From Pseudotabrizicola sp. (GTDB lineage Bacteria; Pseudomonadota; Alphaproteobacteria; Rhodobacterales; Rhodobacteraceae): 64,000 nt of DNA. The stretch spans positions 62,001-126,000 of the forward strand of contig NZ_JAUSNR010000026.1 of NCBI RefSeq assembly GCF_030656345.1, read 5' to 3'. Positions 9,201 to 18,252 of this stretch are shown here, piece after piece. Each line of letters opens with the position of its first letter. Within the stretch, counting starts at the first letter, position 1. Below the pieces are notes generated by a model, which saw nothing but the letters and a program-made list of their open reading frames with translations, was not told where the DNA came from and searched no databases. Position numbers and translations under genes: made by a program.

Positions 9201-9817
9201 TGCACGGCACTCACCTGTTGCAGCGCATCCGCCAGTTCCGCGCCGGAATTGGTCTGGAACAGCATTCCCCCGGTCTGGTCGGTGATGCACGACAGCGCCT
9301 CTACTTCCAGCCGTGTCAGCCCGAACCCCACCACATGGGCGCGGATGTCGATGCCTTCGGCGGCCAGTTCGGCGGCCAGCGCGCAAGGATCGCCCGCGCA
9401 GGTTTCCAGCCCGTCGGTGACAAGGATGATATCCGCCGCCTCTGCCGTGGGGGGAATCTGGCTGCGCGCCATCCTCAGACTGTCGGTCAGCGGCGTCATG
9501 CCGCGCGGCATCAGCCCGCGCAGGCGGCTCTCCAGCGTGCCGGGGGCAGTCTGCCCCAGCGGTGCAATCACCTCGATATCACTGCAGTCGCCGCGCCGGT
9601 TGTGGCCATAGGCGATGACGGACAGCGGCACCGCGCCATCACGGCTGGCAAAGTAATCGCCCATCACATCACGCGCCACCTCGATCCGGGTCAGATCGCC
9701 CTCGACCCGGTTCCACATCGAGCCAGAAGCATCGAACACCAGCACCGACACACGCTCGGCCATGGCAGGGGTCGCCGGCAGCATCAGCGCAGCAATAACA
9801 GGGAGCAGTCGGATCAT
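6218..9817 (-). CDS. Large exported vWA-domain protein (1199 aa)
   Basis: Signal peptide MIRLLPVIAALMLPATPAMA; MIDAS-type VLVFDASGSMW, DIILVTDGLETC; repeated 'PGxYxLR' beta-sandwich motifs downstream. Confidence 0.88.
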   Translation of the reverse strand: MIRLLPVIAALMLPATPAMAERVSVLVFDASGSMWNRVEGDLTRIEVARDVMGDYFASRDGAVPLSVIAYGHNRRGDCSDIEVIAPLGQTAPGTLESRLRGLMPRGMTPLTDSLRMARSQIPPTAEAADIILVTDGLETCAGDPCALAAELAAEGIDIRAHVVGFGLTRLEVEALSCITDQTGGMLFQTNSGAELADALQQVSAVQPAPGPEPVVEPDPSPPEAAFDISDKAEAGFTYNITWRGEAGSTDYLGFVPLGEDQAPSSPGFGPINVMSGGVPRNPVTRTAPKEPGMYDLIIRAAGGVITARQAVEVVPPAMGFDPIGSVEPGSRIPITFRGPEQVGELIVIADIDQPVNEHQRYDWAYSLSRGGSVGLRAPSDPGEYELRYLNPSRTEVMFGRRFGVGIPFDDADLTTSSDLAAQAAAATQGEAAQDNIAAVPATFRLPSGVPQSDVTWDAVPLDPDMSPEAWAPTDSGPVISGTFEPGRWRVTATAPGEVDLSAEVEIFPGQVNDFTVQVQRQVQAGGEEDHGTLMDGPWRVLAVPPRDAPAGAATEVMDMLRITLRTRADANGWDGTFTPTPMLVGPQAPLDSAALDSATEEEGTLFVRFQLPAVSPEAFVISLAPYGDGYSGTMVSGPNSLPVVVWPEAVALPSLAALQDQLYGPDPEGDRQGSLPAPATQSMGCDEAICQRVNFDHGLEAQVPRGWMMWQVEHVDGAVTAQFTNGTDVLMLMGNAVWPPEYGPCLPTAAGPLCYWSNASAEAQIAAAFIAANTRLTGAEAGQGVTISLPTEPVFAGTDGYFPVTLTGPPGFQGRITMTRADAPDGPALLSEDAGHMLRAQDQVLPVPDQPGRYEVRITDAGGTLAATAVFEVLGGDAGESVGSMAIEPDDGARFVGRGPYLAGAEVLVQINRGQDKRGSDRVVVLAGGTDHALPDQGAWLDEFRASIRMPDAPGRYLLAVFDTESTSFRALTEVEVATSPVPELRHFNPNPAVRRPYSVSPRARMAMADRLAIVDPGGAVVAEASLYEVVTGEMRIPDGTSGPHELQYLAGGQVLAREKLDVGGPPVLVPSGGSDGPAELTMEGDLVPGGMVRVSVRGMIPPQATAGFIGADKPDRTILETGSRVTPDALEVEVKVPEKPGPWVLRLIDQNLIRVAEVVPGGASPAAPAATGGGTIIPIDLGTLSPEEFRARLRPGQP

Positions 9818-10010
9818 GAGGTCTTCTCCAGCAGGACAAAATCGCGTTCACCGCCGCAGGTCCGACGGCGGGTGCGCGATCGGCCTGATCCGCATCGCGA
9901 TCAGACGCGGGTGAACATGGCGGACTGCGTCAGCAGCGATGCCAACCGTCTGACGCGGGAAACTGGCCGATGCCTGCAACGGTAGACCGCTGGCCCTTGC
10001 TGTGCCAATA

Positions 10011-10024
10011 TAAGGAAATCCTTA
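10011..10024. promoter_or_regulatory. Perfect palindrome upstream of the luxR-type gene
   Basis: TAAGGA-aa-TCCTTA, about 20 nt before the putative start. Confidence 0.4.
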
Positions 10025-10043
10025 GATTCAGAGGCATGATTGC

Positions 10044-10814
10044 TTGCAAAAATCACGGGTTGATGACTTTCTTGATGCCCTGACAGATGTCGGCGGTCCG
10101 GGCGGCAGGGCCTGCCCCCAAATGCTCTGGGATATGAGTGCGAGATTTTTTGCAGACAACGGCTTTGACAAGCTGATTTATATCGACGCCCAGCCCGGCA
10201 CCCACACCGGCACCCACCCCGGGGACAAAAGCGGCGAGCTGACCATGCTGACAACACTGCAGCCAGAGTGGGTCATCCGCTATAGGGATTGCGGTTATGC
10301 GCAGATCGACCCGTTTTTCAGCATTTGTTGCACCAGCTTCACGCCGGTCAGTACGGGCGTTGCCTATGCAGACAGTCACAAAAAATGGCTGTCACAAGCG
10401 CAGATGACCCTGATCAGCGAAGCGGCTGAGTTCGGCATCAATGCCGGTTTTTCCTCAACGATCCGGCGGGCTGGGCCTCAAGGGGTTGCCGGATGGAATA
10501 TCGGTTCCTCGTTGTCCAGGGCCGAAGTTGACGCCCTGCGTGCCGATCGCGGCCACATGCTCCGGCTGGCGGCGAGACATGCGCATGATGTGCTTCGCCG
10601 CGCGCATTTGGTCGCGCGCGCCAAATCGCTCTCCCCGCGCGAAACAGAGTGTCTTGCGCTTTTGGCACAGGGCCAGCGTACCAAGGACATCGCCCGCGCC
10701 CTCGACCTCAGCTCCGCAGCCGTGGAACTGTATCTGCGCAATGCCCGCAGCAAACTGGGTGCCACGACCCGCGAGCAAGCTGTCGCGATCGGCTTTGCAC
10801 AAGGCCTGTTGTGA
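10044..10814 (+). CDS. LuxR-family regulator with autoinducer-binding domain (LuxR solo)
   Basis: WVIRYRDCGYAQIDPFF (autoinducer-binding pattern W..Y...Y...DP) and C-terminal HTH LSPRETECLALLAQGQRTKDIARALDLSSAAVELYLRNARSKLGATTREQAVAIG. TTG start inferred. Confidence 0.85.
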   Translation: MQKSRVDDFLDALTDVGGPGGRACPQMLWDMSARFFADNGFDKLIYIDAQPGTHTGTHPGDKSGELTMLTTLQPEWVIRYRDCGYAQIDPFFSICCTSFTPVSTGVAYADSHKKWLSQAQMTLISEAAEFGINAGFSSTIRRAGPQGVAGWNIGSSLSRAEVDALRADRGHMLRLAARHAHDVLRRAHLVARAKSLSPRETECLALLAQGQRTKDIARALDLSSAAVELYLRNARSKLGATTREQAVAIGFAQGLL

Positions 10815-11033
10815 GCAGCTGTTGCCCTGCCTCCCTCAGCCAGCGCAGGGACAGGGATCGGCTTTCAACCGCTGTTAGCCTTCGATCCGGCGTCAGCCGA
10901 TGCGAGTGAACCCGGGCGGGCACCGGCACGTCAGCCCGTCACAGCACCTTCTGAGGTATATCGATCCCGGCAAGGCCGGTGAAAACGGAAAGGTCAATCA
11001 TGCTGTCTCCAGTCGTTTCGGGCTGTGCCGGTG

Positions 11034-12413
11034 TCAGCGCCCGACAATGCGGTTTGCAAGCGTTGCCAGCCGCGAGGTGCGCTGCCCGCCGCGCGCTGCC
11101 TCCCGCCGGTCGGCCAGATTGTACAGCCAGTACATGCCATGCACCCCAAGCCAGCGGAACGGCTCCACCTCCCATTTGCGGGGCTTTCGGTTTACCCAAG
11201 GCAGCGTGGTGCGCTCGGTGCCCTTGTCCAGCACCAGATCGGCCAAAGTCTGCCCCGACAGGTTCGACGTCGACACCCCAAGCCCGACGTAGCCCCCGGC
11301 CCAGCCGATGCCGGTCTTCGGATCAAGCCCCGCCGTGGTGCACCAGTCGCGCGGCACGCCCAGAACGCCACACCAAGCGTGGTCCAGTGCCAGCGCGCGG
11401 GTCTGGGGCAGCATCCGGTACAGAATGTCTTTCAGCTTTTCCACAGTTTCGGCCTGCGTCTCGCCATTGAAATCGGTCTTGGACCCGAACCGGTACGGCA
11501 CCCCGCGCCCGCCCATCGCAATGCGGTTGTCCTGTGTGCGCTGCGCATAGCAATAGGCGTGCGACGCATCGCCGAACACTTCATATCCGGTCCAGCCCAG
11601 TTCCTCCCACATCGCTTCGGGCACGGGTTCTGTCACCACGATGGCGCTGTTGAGCGGTATCCATTCGCGCGCATTGCCCGGGATGCCATGGGTAAAGCCC
11701 TCGGTCGCCCGCACGATCCGATGCGCCGTCACCGTGCCGCAATGTGTGGTCACGCGGCCCTTGCTGATGCCGGTCACGGTGGTCTGTTCATAGATCGCAA
11801 CCCCCTTTCGGGCGACGGCCTCGGCCAGACCGCGCACCAGCTTGGCGGGTTGCACGCGTGCGACACCCCCTGTCACCAATGCGCCCTGCACGTCCTTGAC
11901 GCGGATGCGGGCGGCGGCCTCGGCGGCACCGATCAGATGGCTGCGCGACTCTGGCACATCCCATGCCATGTCATCGGCCTGTTCGGCGCGCAGCCGTTCC
12001 ATCTGGGCGGGGGTGCAGGCAAAGGTCAGGCAATCGGTGCGCCTTATGTTGGCGTCAATGCCTTCCGCCTCGCAGACGCGGATCACCTCATCCACGGTGG
12101 CGCGCAGTTGCCGTTCAAAACCGATCACACCGTCGCGGGTGCCTGATGACAGATATTTCGAGCGGTTCCACGAAAACCCGCCGGAACACCAGCCGCCATT
12201 GCGCCCCGAGGCCCCAAACCCCGCAAACTCTTTCTCGACGATGGCAACCGACAGGCCGGGATTTGCAGCCTTGAGATAATAGGCGGTCCACAGCCCGGTA
12301 AACCCCGCCCCCACGATGCAGACATCAACATCGATATCGCCGGGCAGCGGTGCCCTGTATCCGGGCAGCCCGCCCATATCGGCAAACCAGAAAGACACAT
12401 CGCCGTTCTTCAT
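11034..12413 (-). CDS. FAD-dependent oxidoreductase (DAO/PuuB-like)
   Basis: DVCIVGAGFTGLWTAYYLKAANPGLSVAIVEKE dinucleotide-binding motif; GWAGGYVGLGVSTSNLSGQTLADL C-terminus. Start at MKNGDVSFW with GAGGAA upstream. Confidence 0.85.
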   Translation of the reverse strand: MKNGDVSFWFADMGGLPGYRAPLPGDIDVDVCIVGAGFTGLWTAYYLKAANPGLSVAIVEKEFAGFGASGRNGGWCSGGFSWNRSKYLSSGTRDGVIGFERQLRATVDEVIRVCEAEGIDANIRRTDCLTFACTPAQMERLRAEQADDMAWDVPESRSHLIGAAEAAARIRVKDVQGALVTGGVARVQPAKLVRGLAEAVARKGVAIYEQTTVTGISKGRVTTHCGTVTAHRIVRATEGFTHGIPGNAREWIPLNSAIVVTEPVPEAMWEELGWTGYEVFGDASHAYCYAQRTQDNRIAMGGRGVPYRFGSKTDFNGETQAETVEKLKDILYRMLPQTRALALDHAWCGVLGVPRDWCTTAGLDPKTGIGWAGGYVGLGVSTSNLSGQTLADLVLDKGTERTTLPWVNRKPRKWEVEPFRWLGVHGMYWLYNLADRREAARGGQRTSRLATLANRIVGR

Positions 12414-12426
12414 CGCGTTCCTCATC

Positions 12427-12765
12427 TTATCCTTCATGCCCCGCCGTCGAGCCATCATCAGCCAGAAGCGTGCCATCCTTTGGGTTCCAGGCCAAGTCGA
12501 CCGTGCTGGCGATGGCAAAAGGCGTGTCCTGTGTGGGGGTGCGGGCGATGACATGGCTGCCATCAGTGAGTGTCACCTCGTATTTCATCGCTGATCCCGG
12601 ATAGAGCATGAACCCGGCAATCAAGTTCAGCGTCTTGGTTTTGCCCGACCCCGAAGGGCCAAGGAAAGACATCAACTCACCCGGTTCAACCCGCAGAGTG
12701 AAAGTGGGAATCCCCCGGAAAGTTAGGGGCTGGGGAAGTAGAATTTTCCCATCAAGATGCACCAT
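12427..12765 (-). pseudogene. Internally deleted polyamine-type ABC ATPase (potA-like) remnant
   Basis: Walker A LGPSGSGKTKTLNLIAGF runs directly into a TOBE-like C-terminus (KYEVTLTDGSHVIARTPTQD..); Q-loop, signature and Walker B are absent. Confidence 0.8.
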
Positions 12766-12914
12766 CGATGAGGCCCAGGACCACGCCCCGAAATGGCTTT
12801 GGACTTACACCAACGACCGCCCGAACATGGGTATCGGCGGCATCACACCCCAGAAACTGAAACTGGCCGCGTGAGTTCTACCAGTGCATCCCGTTAGAAA
12901 TGGGGGGATTACCA
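12705..12914 (+). mobile_element. IS3-family relic (internally deleted, ~210 bp)
   Basis: Inverted ends TGGGAATCCCCC...GGGGGGATTACCA (TG..CA). Both ends carry TTCTAC inward; encodes the transposase tail APKWLWTYTNDRPNMGIGGITPQKLKLAA*. Confidence 0.75.
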
Positions 12915-13309
12915 TAGCCCTTCAGGCCCCATGACGACAGCGCGCTATGGTGCAGCTGGGGGATGGCCAACGCGCGCACCGCTCCTTCGGGCAGGCGGCT
13001 CAGATGGCGACGGTCGGCCACGTCGCGGATCAGACAGGGCAGCAGAGCGCAGCGCCCCGGCGCGTCAGGCGGGGGCAAGCCATCGACGCGACTATCCGGG
13101 TGACCTCGATATTCTGCCGGTCGCCCAGAAGGTGCCACCATCGCGACTGGGTGCCGTATCGGCGCGGGGCCACCGTCGGTGCGAGGGCGGTCGTGACGTG
13201 ATGTGCCTGGCTGTGCCGCGCCCGTGGCGATGCCGAAGGCGCGGAACCCGGACCGGGTCCGCAGGTTGTATCACAAGACAACGCTGCCAAAGTGCAATTG
13301 GAGGTCGCC

Positions 13310-14200
13310 ATGTTCCGCCCCATGCTTACCAGTCAATTCTGGATCGACCTCTACGCCGAGATTTCGGAGGACAACATCTTCAACGGGGCGGCGGCGCTTG
13401 CCTACTATCTGACGCTGGCGATATTTCCTGCTTTCATCGTGATCATGGCGGTGATCCCCTATCTGCCGATCCAGAACGTCGATCAGGCCATCATGGAGCT
13501 TCTGCATACGACAATGCCGGGCGAAGCCGCAGTCCTTCTGGAAACGACCGTTGCAGAGGTCACGCAAGAGCAGCGCGGTGGTCTGCTGTCGGTCGGCATC
13601 CTGTTCACTTTGTGGACCGTGTCCACCGGGATGTATGCTGTCATGCAGCAACTCAACATCACCTATGATGTCGAAGAGGCCCGCAGCTTCATCAAGGCAC
13701 GTGTCGTCGCACTCGTGCTCAGTGTTGCCTTCGTCGCGCTGGTGATCGGGGCGTTCACGCTGATCGTTCTCGGCGGTGTCATCGAGGGCTGGCTGTTCAA
13801 CCGGGTCGGCGAGAACGGGATCATCGTGCTCGCATTCCGGGTGTTGCGCTGGGGTCTGATCGTATGTGCGCTGCTGCTGGGGTTCGCGATGGTCTATCGC
13901 TACGCGCCCAACGTCGAGCAGAAATTCCGGTTCATAACGCCGGGCGCAGTGGTGGGCGTTGTCACGCTGGTGCTGGCGTCGCTGGCCTTCACCCTCTACA
14001 TCCAGAACTTCGGCGATTACAGCGCCACCTATGGCTCGATCGGTGCTGTCATCATTCTGATGCTCTGGCTCTATATTGCCGGGCTCGTGATCCTGTTCGG
14101 ATCAGAAATCAACGCTCTGATCGAACACTACGATCCCGATGGCAAGCGCAAGGGCGAGAAGCAAAGCCACGGAAAGGCGGGCGGCCCCCTGCACGAATGA
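13310..14200 (+). CDS. YihY/BrkB family membrane protein
   Basis: FNGAAALAYYLTLAIFPAFIVIMAVIPYLP..., YRYAPN.., FGSEINALIEH: YihY family signature; ATG preceded by GGAGG. Confidence 0.9.
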   Translation: MFRPMLTSQFWIDLYAEISEDNIFNGAAALAYYLTLAIFPAFIVIMAVIPYLPIQNVDQAIMELLHTTMPGEAAVLLETTVAEVTQEQRGGLLSVGILFTLWTVSTGMYAVMQQLNITYDVEEARSFIKARVVALVLSVAFVALVIGAFTLIVLGGVIEGWLFNRVGENGIIVLAFRVLRWGLIVCALLLGFAMVYRYAPNVEQKFRFITPGAVVGVVTLVLASLAFTLYIQNFGDYSATYGSIGAVIILMLWLYIAGLVILFGSEINALIEHYDPDGKRKGEKQSHGKAGGPLHE

Positions 14201-14253
14201 ACCGATGTTGCCGGGAGGGTGGCGCGGAGCGGGACCCGACGCGGTGCCGTGCC

Positions 14254-15036
14254 TTACGCCGCGCCTGCGGCTTGTGGCAGCGAAAACCAGCAGCCCGAAG
14301 GCGGCAGACGGCCGACGCGCAGCGGGCAGCCATAGGCGCGCTCCAGCGCGGCGTCGGTCAGAACGTCCGCCATCGGCCCTTGCCCGGTCATGTGCCCCTG
14401 ATCCATCAGCCAGACCCGGTCGGCGGCCATGGCCGTCAGGTTCAGGTCATGCAGCACCGTCACCACACCGCCGCCCCGCCCGGCAAAGTCGCGCATCAGG
14501 CGGACCACGCCCAGCTGATGCGCAATATCCAGACTTGCCACGGGTTCATCCAGAAAAAGCCAGCGCGGCACGCCGTCCACCACAGGCTCCCAGACCTGCA
14601 CCAGCACGCGGGCCAGCTGCACGCGGGCCTGCTGGCCGCCCGACAGCTCCTGATACAGCCGGGGGGCAAACCCCGCCATATCGACCGCTGCCAAAGCGCG
14701 CGGCACCAGATCGGCCCGCCCGGCATGGGGGGCTGCGGTCAGGCCCAGCCGCACGACCTCTGCCACTGTGAACGGAAACGCCAGCGCCGAGGCCTGGGGC
14801 AGCACGCCGCGCACGGCGGCCAGCTCCCATGCCCGCAGCCGCGCGCAATCGCGCCCGTTCAGGCTGACCTGCCCTGAAAAACCCACATCGCCGGTCAGCG
14901 CGCGCAGCAGCGTGGTCTTGCCAGAGCCGTTCGGGCCGACGATGACCGTCACCTCACCCGGCCGCGCCTCGGCGCTGATGCCGTGCAGGACAGGGCTTTT
15001 GCCCAAGGACACCCGGATATCTTTTGCAATCAGCAT
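14254..15036 (-). CDS. hmuV: Haem ABC transporter ATP-binding protein HmuV
   Basis: VIVGPNGSGKTTLLRALTGD, ELSGGQQARVQLARVL, WLFLDEPVASLD; next to hmuU/T. Confidence 0.92.
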   Translation of the reverse strand: MLIAKDIRVSLGKSPVLHGISAEARPGEVTVIVGPNGSGKTTLLRALTGDVGFSGQVSLNGRDCARLRAWELAAVRGVLPQASALAFPFTVAEVVRLGLTAAPHAGRADLVPRALAAVDMAGFAPRLYQELSGGQQARVQLARVLVQVWEPVVDGVPRWLFLDEPVASLDIAHQLGVVRLMRDFAGRGGGVVTVLHDLNLTAMAADRVWLMDQGHMTGQGPMADVLTDAALERAYGCPLRVGRLPPSGCWFSLPQAAGAA

Positions 15037-16104
15037 TTACAGATCCACCAACCCGCGACGGCGCAACAAAATCCACAGGAACACCGGCGCGCCCAGTGTG
15101 GCGGTGACGATGCCGATCGGCAGTTCCGCAGGCGCAATGATGCTGCGCGCGATCAGGTCGGCCAGCAGCAGCAGCGTGGCCCCGGCCAGACCGGCGTTGA
15201 CCAGCAAAAACCGATGGTCCGGCCCGGTTGCCAGCCGCAACAGATGCGGCACCACAATGCCGATAAAGCCGATGCCGCCCGACACCGCCACCGCCGCCCC
15301 GGTCGCCGCGGCCACGGTCAGGATTGCCACCGCCTTGACCCGTTGCACCGGCAGGCCGATGTGATGCGCCGCCGCCTCTCCCAGTGCCAGACCATTCAGC
15401 CCGCGCGCCAGAAAGGGCGCGGCCACCAGCGCCAGCGCCATCACCGGACCTGCCGCCAGCAGCTTGGGCCAGCTTGCCCCGCCAAGGCTACCCAACCCCC
15501 AGAACGTCAGATCCCGCAACTGCCGGTCATCGGCGATATAGACCAGCACCCCGGTCGCCGCCCCCGCCAGTGCCCCCAGCGCAATGCCCGCCAGCAGCAT
15601 GGTCGCCACCGAGGTGCGCCCCGCCCGTGTGGCCACCCGGTACAGCAGCAGCGTCGATACCCAGCCGCCAAGGAATGCTGCGAACGGCACCAGATGGTAG
15701 CCCACCGCCTGCGTGATCCACAGCGGTGCCAGACCGCCCAGCACGATGGCCAGAACCGCCCCCAGACCGGCCCCGGCCCCGACGCCCACCAGCCCCGGAT
15801 CGGCCAGCGGGTTGCGGAACAGGCCCTGCATCACCGCGCCCGCCACTGCCAGTGACGCCCCGACCAGCACGCCGGTCAGCATCCGGGGCAACCGGATTTC
15901 CCACAGGATCAGCCGGTCACGGTCCGGCATGGCCTCACCAGATACCAAAGCGTCCACCAGCGACCCGAGGGAAACCCCCGACGCCCCGTGCGACAGGCTG
16001 AGGCCAGCGGTCAGCAGCAGCGCCACCGACAGTGCCAGCATCGTCACCCGCGCCTGTGCGTCGCGGTCACCCAAGGGGTGCGCCGCATCCAGTGCCACCA
16101 TCAT
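15037..16104 (-). CDS. hmuU: Haem/iron ABC transporter permease (FecCD family) HmuU
   Basis: GEAMPDRDRLILWEIRLPRMLTGVLVGASLAVAGAVMQGLFRNPLADPGLVGVGAGAGLGA. Confidence 0.93.
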   Translation of the reverse strand: MMVALDAAHPLGDRDAQARVTMLALSVALLLTAGLSLSHGASGVSLGSLVDALVSGEAMPDRDRLILWEIRLPRMLTGVLVGASLAVAGAVMQGLFRNPLADPGLVGVGAGAGLGAVLAIVLGGLAPLWITQAVGYHLVPFAAFLGGWVSTLLLYRVATRAGRTSVATMLLAGIALGALAGAATGVLVYIADDRQLRDLTFWGLGSLGGASWPKLLAAGPVMALALVAAPFLARGLNGLALGEAAAHHIGLPVQRVKAVAILTVAAATGAAVAVSGGIGFIGIVVPHLLRLATGPDHRFLLVNAGLAGATLLLLADLIARSIIAPAELPIGIVTATLGAPVFLWILLRRRGLVDL

Positions 16105-16994
16105 CCACGCCCCAAAGTGAGGGCATCGCGCAGGGCCGCGTTCAACTCCAGCGCGGCAGCGCCGGTCCTTGGGCCAAAGCCCAGCAGATACAGACCGTCC
16201 ATCCGCACCACCCGCGCCCGTTGCCCGGCCGGGGTCAGCGCCAAAGCAGGATGCGCCACCAGTTCCGCCGCCGCCAGTGCCATTTCGCCGCCGCGATCCA
16301 TCGCCAGAATGACATCGGGGGCTGCCGCGATGGCCGCCTCATCCGTCAGGGGTTTATAACCGGAAAAGCCGTCAACCGCATTGACCCCGCCCGCCAGCGC
16401 AATCATCGCCGCCGCCGAAGTGTCGCTGCCTGCTGCCAGAATGCGCCCGCCCTGCAGCGACAGTACGAACAGCACCCGAGGCCGCGCGGGCATTGAGGCC
16501 GCTGCGGCGGCGGCCGCGTCCAGATCAGCTTGCGTCCGCGCTGCCAGTTCCGCACCCAGCCCGGGCACCCCAAGCGCCTCTGCCGCCAGCGCGATCTTGG
16601 CCAGCACATCCGCCGGGGTCTGCGCCTCGGGCAGGGTCACCAGCGGCACCCCGGCGCGGGTCAGCAGCTCGATGGTTTCCGGCGGACCGGCATCATGTTC
16701 GGCCAGAATAAGGTCCGGCTCCATCGCGATCAGGTTTTCAGGTGACAACCGCCGCACATAGCCAATGTCGGGCAGGACCAGCACCGCTTCGGGGAAGGTT
16801 GATGTGGTATCCCGCGCGATCAGGCGGTCGCCCTGCCCCAGCGCAAACACGATTTCCGCCGCAGACCCGCCCGCCGCGATCACGCGGCGCGGGCCCTCTT
16901 CGGCGCGGGCAAAGGTGGACAGGGCCAGCAGCAGAACCAGACCTGTCAGCCCGGCATGAAGCCCGCCGACAGACAAGACCCGCGCGCGTCTCAT
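16101..16994 (-). CDS. hmuT: Haem-binding periplasmic protein HmuT
   Basis: RRVIAAGGSAAEIVFALGQGDRLIARDTTSTFPEAVLVLPDIGYVRRLSPENLIAMEPDLILAEHDAGP. Confidence 0.92.
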   Translation of the reverse strand: MRRARVLSVGGLHAGLTGLVLLLALSTFARAEEGPRRVIAAGGSAAEIVFALGQGDRLIARDTTSTFPEAVLVLPDIGYVRRLSPENLIAMEPDLILAEHDAGPPETIELLTRAGVPLVTLPEAQTPADVLAKIALAAEALGVPGLGAELAARTQADLDAAAAAAASMPARPRVLFVLSLQGGRILAAGSDTSAAAMIALAGGVNAVDGFSGYKPLTDEAAIAAAPDVILAMDRGGEMALAAAELVAHPALALTPAGQRARVVRMDGLYLLGFGPRTGAAALELNAALRDALTLGRG

Positions 16995-18040
16995 GCCATC
17001 ACCTCTGCCGCCAGACCTGCCGTCATCCGGTCCCAGCCAGAGGTGTCGGTGTCCGCCTCGGCCCGCTTGCCGAACATCTGCAGGATCAGCCGGCCCGCCG
17101 CATCAAACGCCTCGACCGAAACGGCCGGGCCGCGTTTGGTGGGTTTGGTCACCAGCCAGACCTCGGCAATATGGTCGGCGCGCAGGTGCAGGTTGAACCG
17201 CGGGTCGAGCACGTTCTGCCATGGGCCCATCGGCTCTACCCGGTGGACCGGGCCGGAATGGATCTGGATGCAGCCTTCATTGCCGACAAAGATCATGATC
17301 TTCAGCTTGTCCTCGGCTGACCGTTCCAGCGCCCATGACACCGCCTCAACCGGCAGTTGCCGCGCGAAATCGGGGCCGACGGCGCGGTTCGCCCCCAGCC
17401 GGTTCATCTTCAGCTTGCGCACCATCGCCAGAAACTGATGCGTATCCGTCATCTGCGCCCATTCGCTGCGCAGGGCATCAATCTTGTCTTCGGCAATGCG
17501 CGCCGCGTCCGGCGCGGCGCGGGCAGTGATCTCGAACGGCGCATCCACCGGCAGGGCCAGATCGGCCACCGCAGCCTCAAAGGCCGCGATGTCGGACTCG
17601 GCGCCCAGATGCACCTTGTGCACCGCATCGCCCGCCGCATCGAACACCTGAATGCTGCGCTTCACGCCCTGTTCCGTCTCGCGCTGAATCGCAAAGCCAT
17701 GCACCCAGTGCCGCGGGAAAATCCGCAGATCAATCTCGTCACCCAGCACCATCGACGCATGGGCACCGGAGTGGAAATTCTTGTAGACCCCGCGCCGTTC
17801 ATGCACCGCGCTTTCGTTGCGGGTCAGCGCCATCACATCCCCCATCTGGCAGATATGCGGCAACAGACGCGCCGGATCGGCGATGATCCGGGTGGCAGCG
17901 GCACCCGCCTCGGCGGCAACCAGATGGGCCTCTGACAGGCCGATAGCGGCGGCAAGATCACGCTCGCGCAGCTTTGGGTGTTCGGTGCGGGCATGGGTGA
18001 TCCGTTCGATCACATCGGGGGAAAGCAGCATTGGGGTCAT
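16991..18040 (-). CDS. hmuS: Haemin-degrading/haem utilisation factor HmuS
   Basis: RDLAAAIGLSEAHLVAAEAG...MALTRNESAVHERRGVYKNF, internal duplication typical of HmuS/ChuS; start at MTPMLLSPD. Confidence 0.9.
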   Translation of the reverse strand: MTPMLLSPDVIERITHARTEHPKLRERDLAAAIGLSEAHLVAAEAGAAATRIIADPARLLPHICQMGDVMALTRNESAVHERRGVYKNFHSGAHASMVLGDEIDLRIFPRHWVHGFAIQRETEQGVKRSIQVFDAAGDAVHKVHLGAESDIAAFEAAVADLALPVDAPFEITARAAPDAARIAEDKIDALRSEWAQMTDTHQFLAMVRKLKMNRLGANRAVGPDFARQLPVEAVSWALERSAEDKLKIMIFVGNEGCIQIHSGPVHRVEPMGPWQNVLDPRFNLHLRADHIAEVWLVTKPTKRGPAVSVEAFDAAGRLILQMFGKRAEADTDTSGWDRMTAGLAAEVMA

Positions 18041-18137
18041 CCTTGGACATGGGGCTTTGACGCGGGTTCTTTGACGCGGGGGCAGTCGCATGTCTGGCGG
18101 GGGTAAGACCCCAGGGCTGGATGGCGCGGCGCAATAC

Positions 18138-18166
18138 TTGACGGATTTACTCTGGCAATCTAGAAG
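18138..18166 (+). promoter_or_regulatory. Candidate sigma-70 promoter for the haem receptor gene
   Basis: TTGACG-N17-TAGAAG in the hmuS/hmuR divergent intergenic region. Confidence 0.35.
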
Positions 18167-18252
18167 CCGAGTCGAACGGGGTCAAGAGCGATCCCGCAGG
18201 GTGCCAGCGTTCCGCCAGCCGACCATAACCGTCGCGACCAAGGGGACACTGA

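Noticed and set aside
10939-11001. 20-aa ORF MIDLSVFTGLAGIDIPQKVL downstream of the FAD oxidoreductase
   Set aside because: Considered as an IS110-like transposase start; similarity too weak and too short.
12931-13668. 245-aa plus-strand ORF overlapping the yihY start
   Set aside because: Out of frame with the clear YihY/BrkB protein, no domain.
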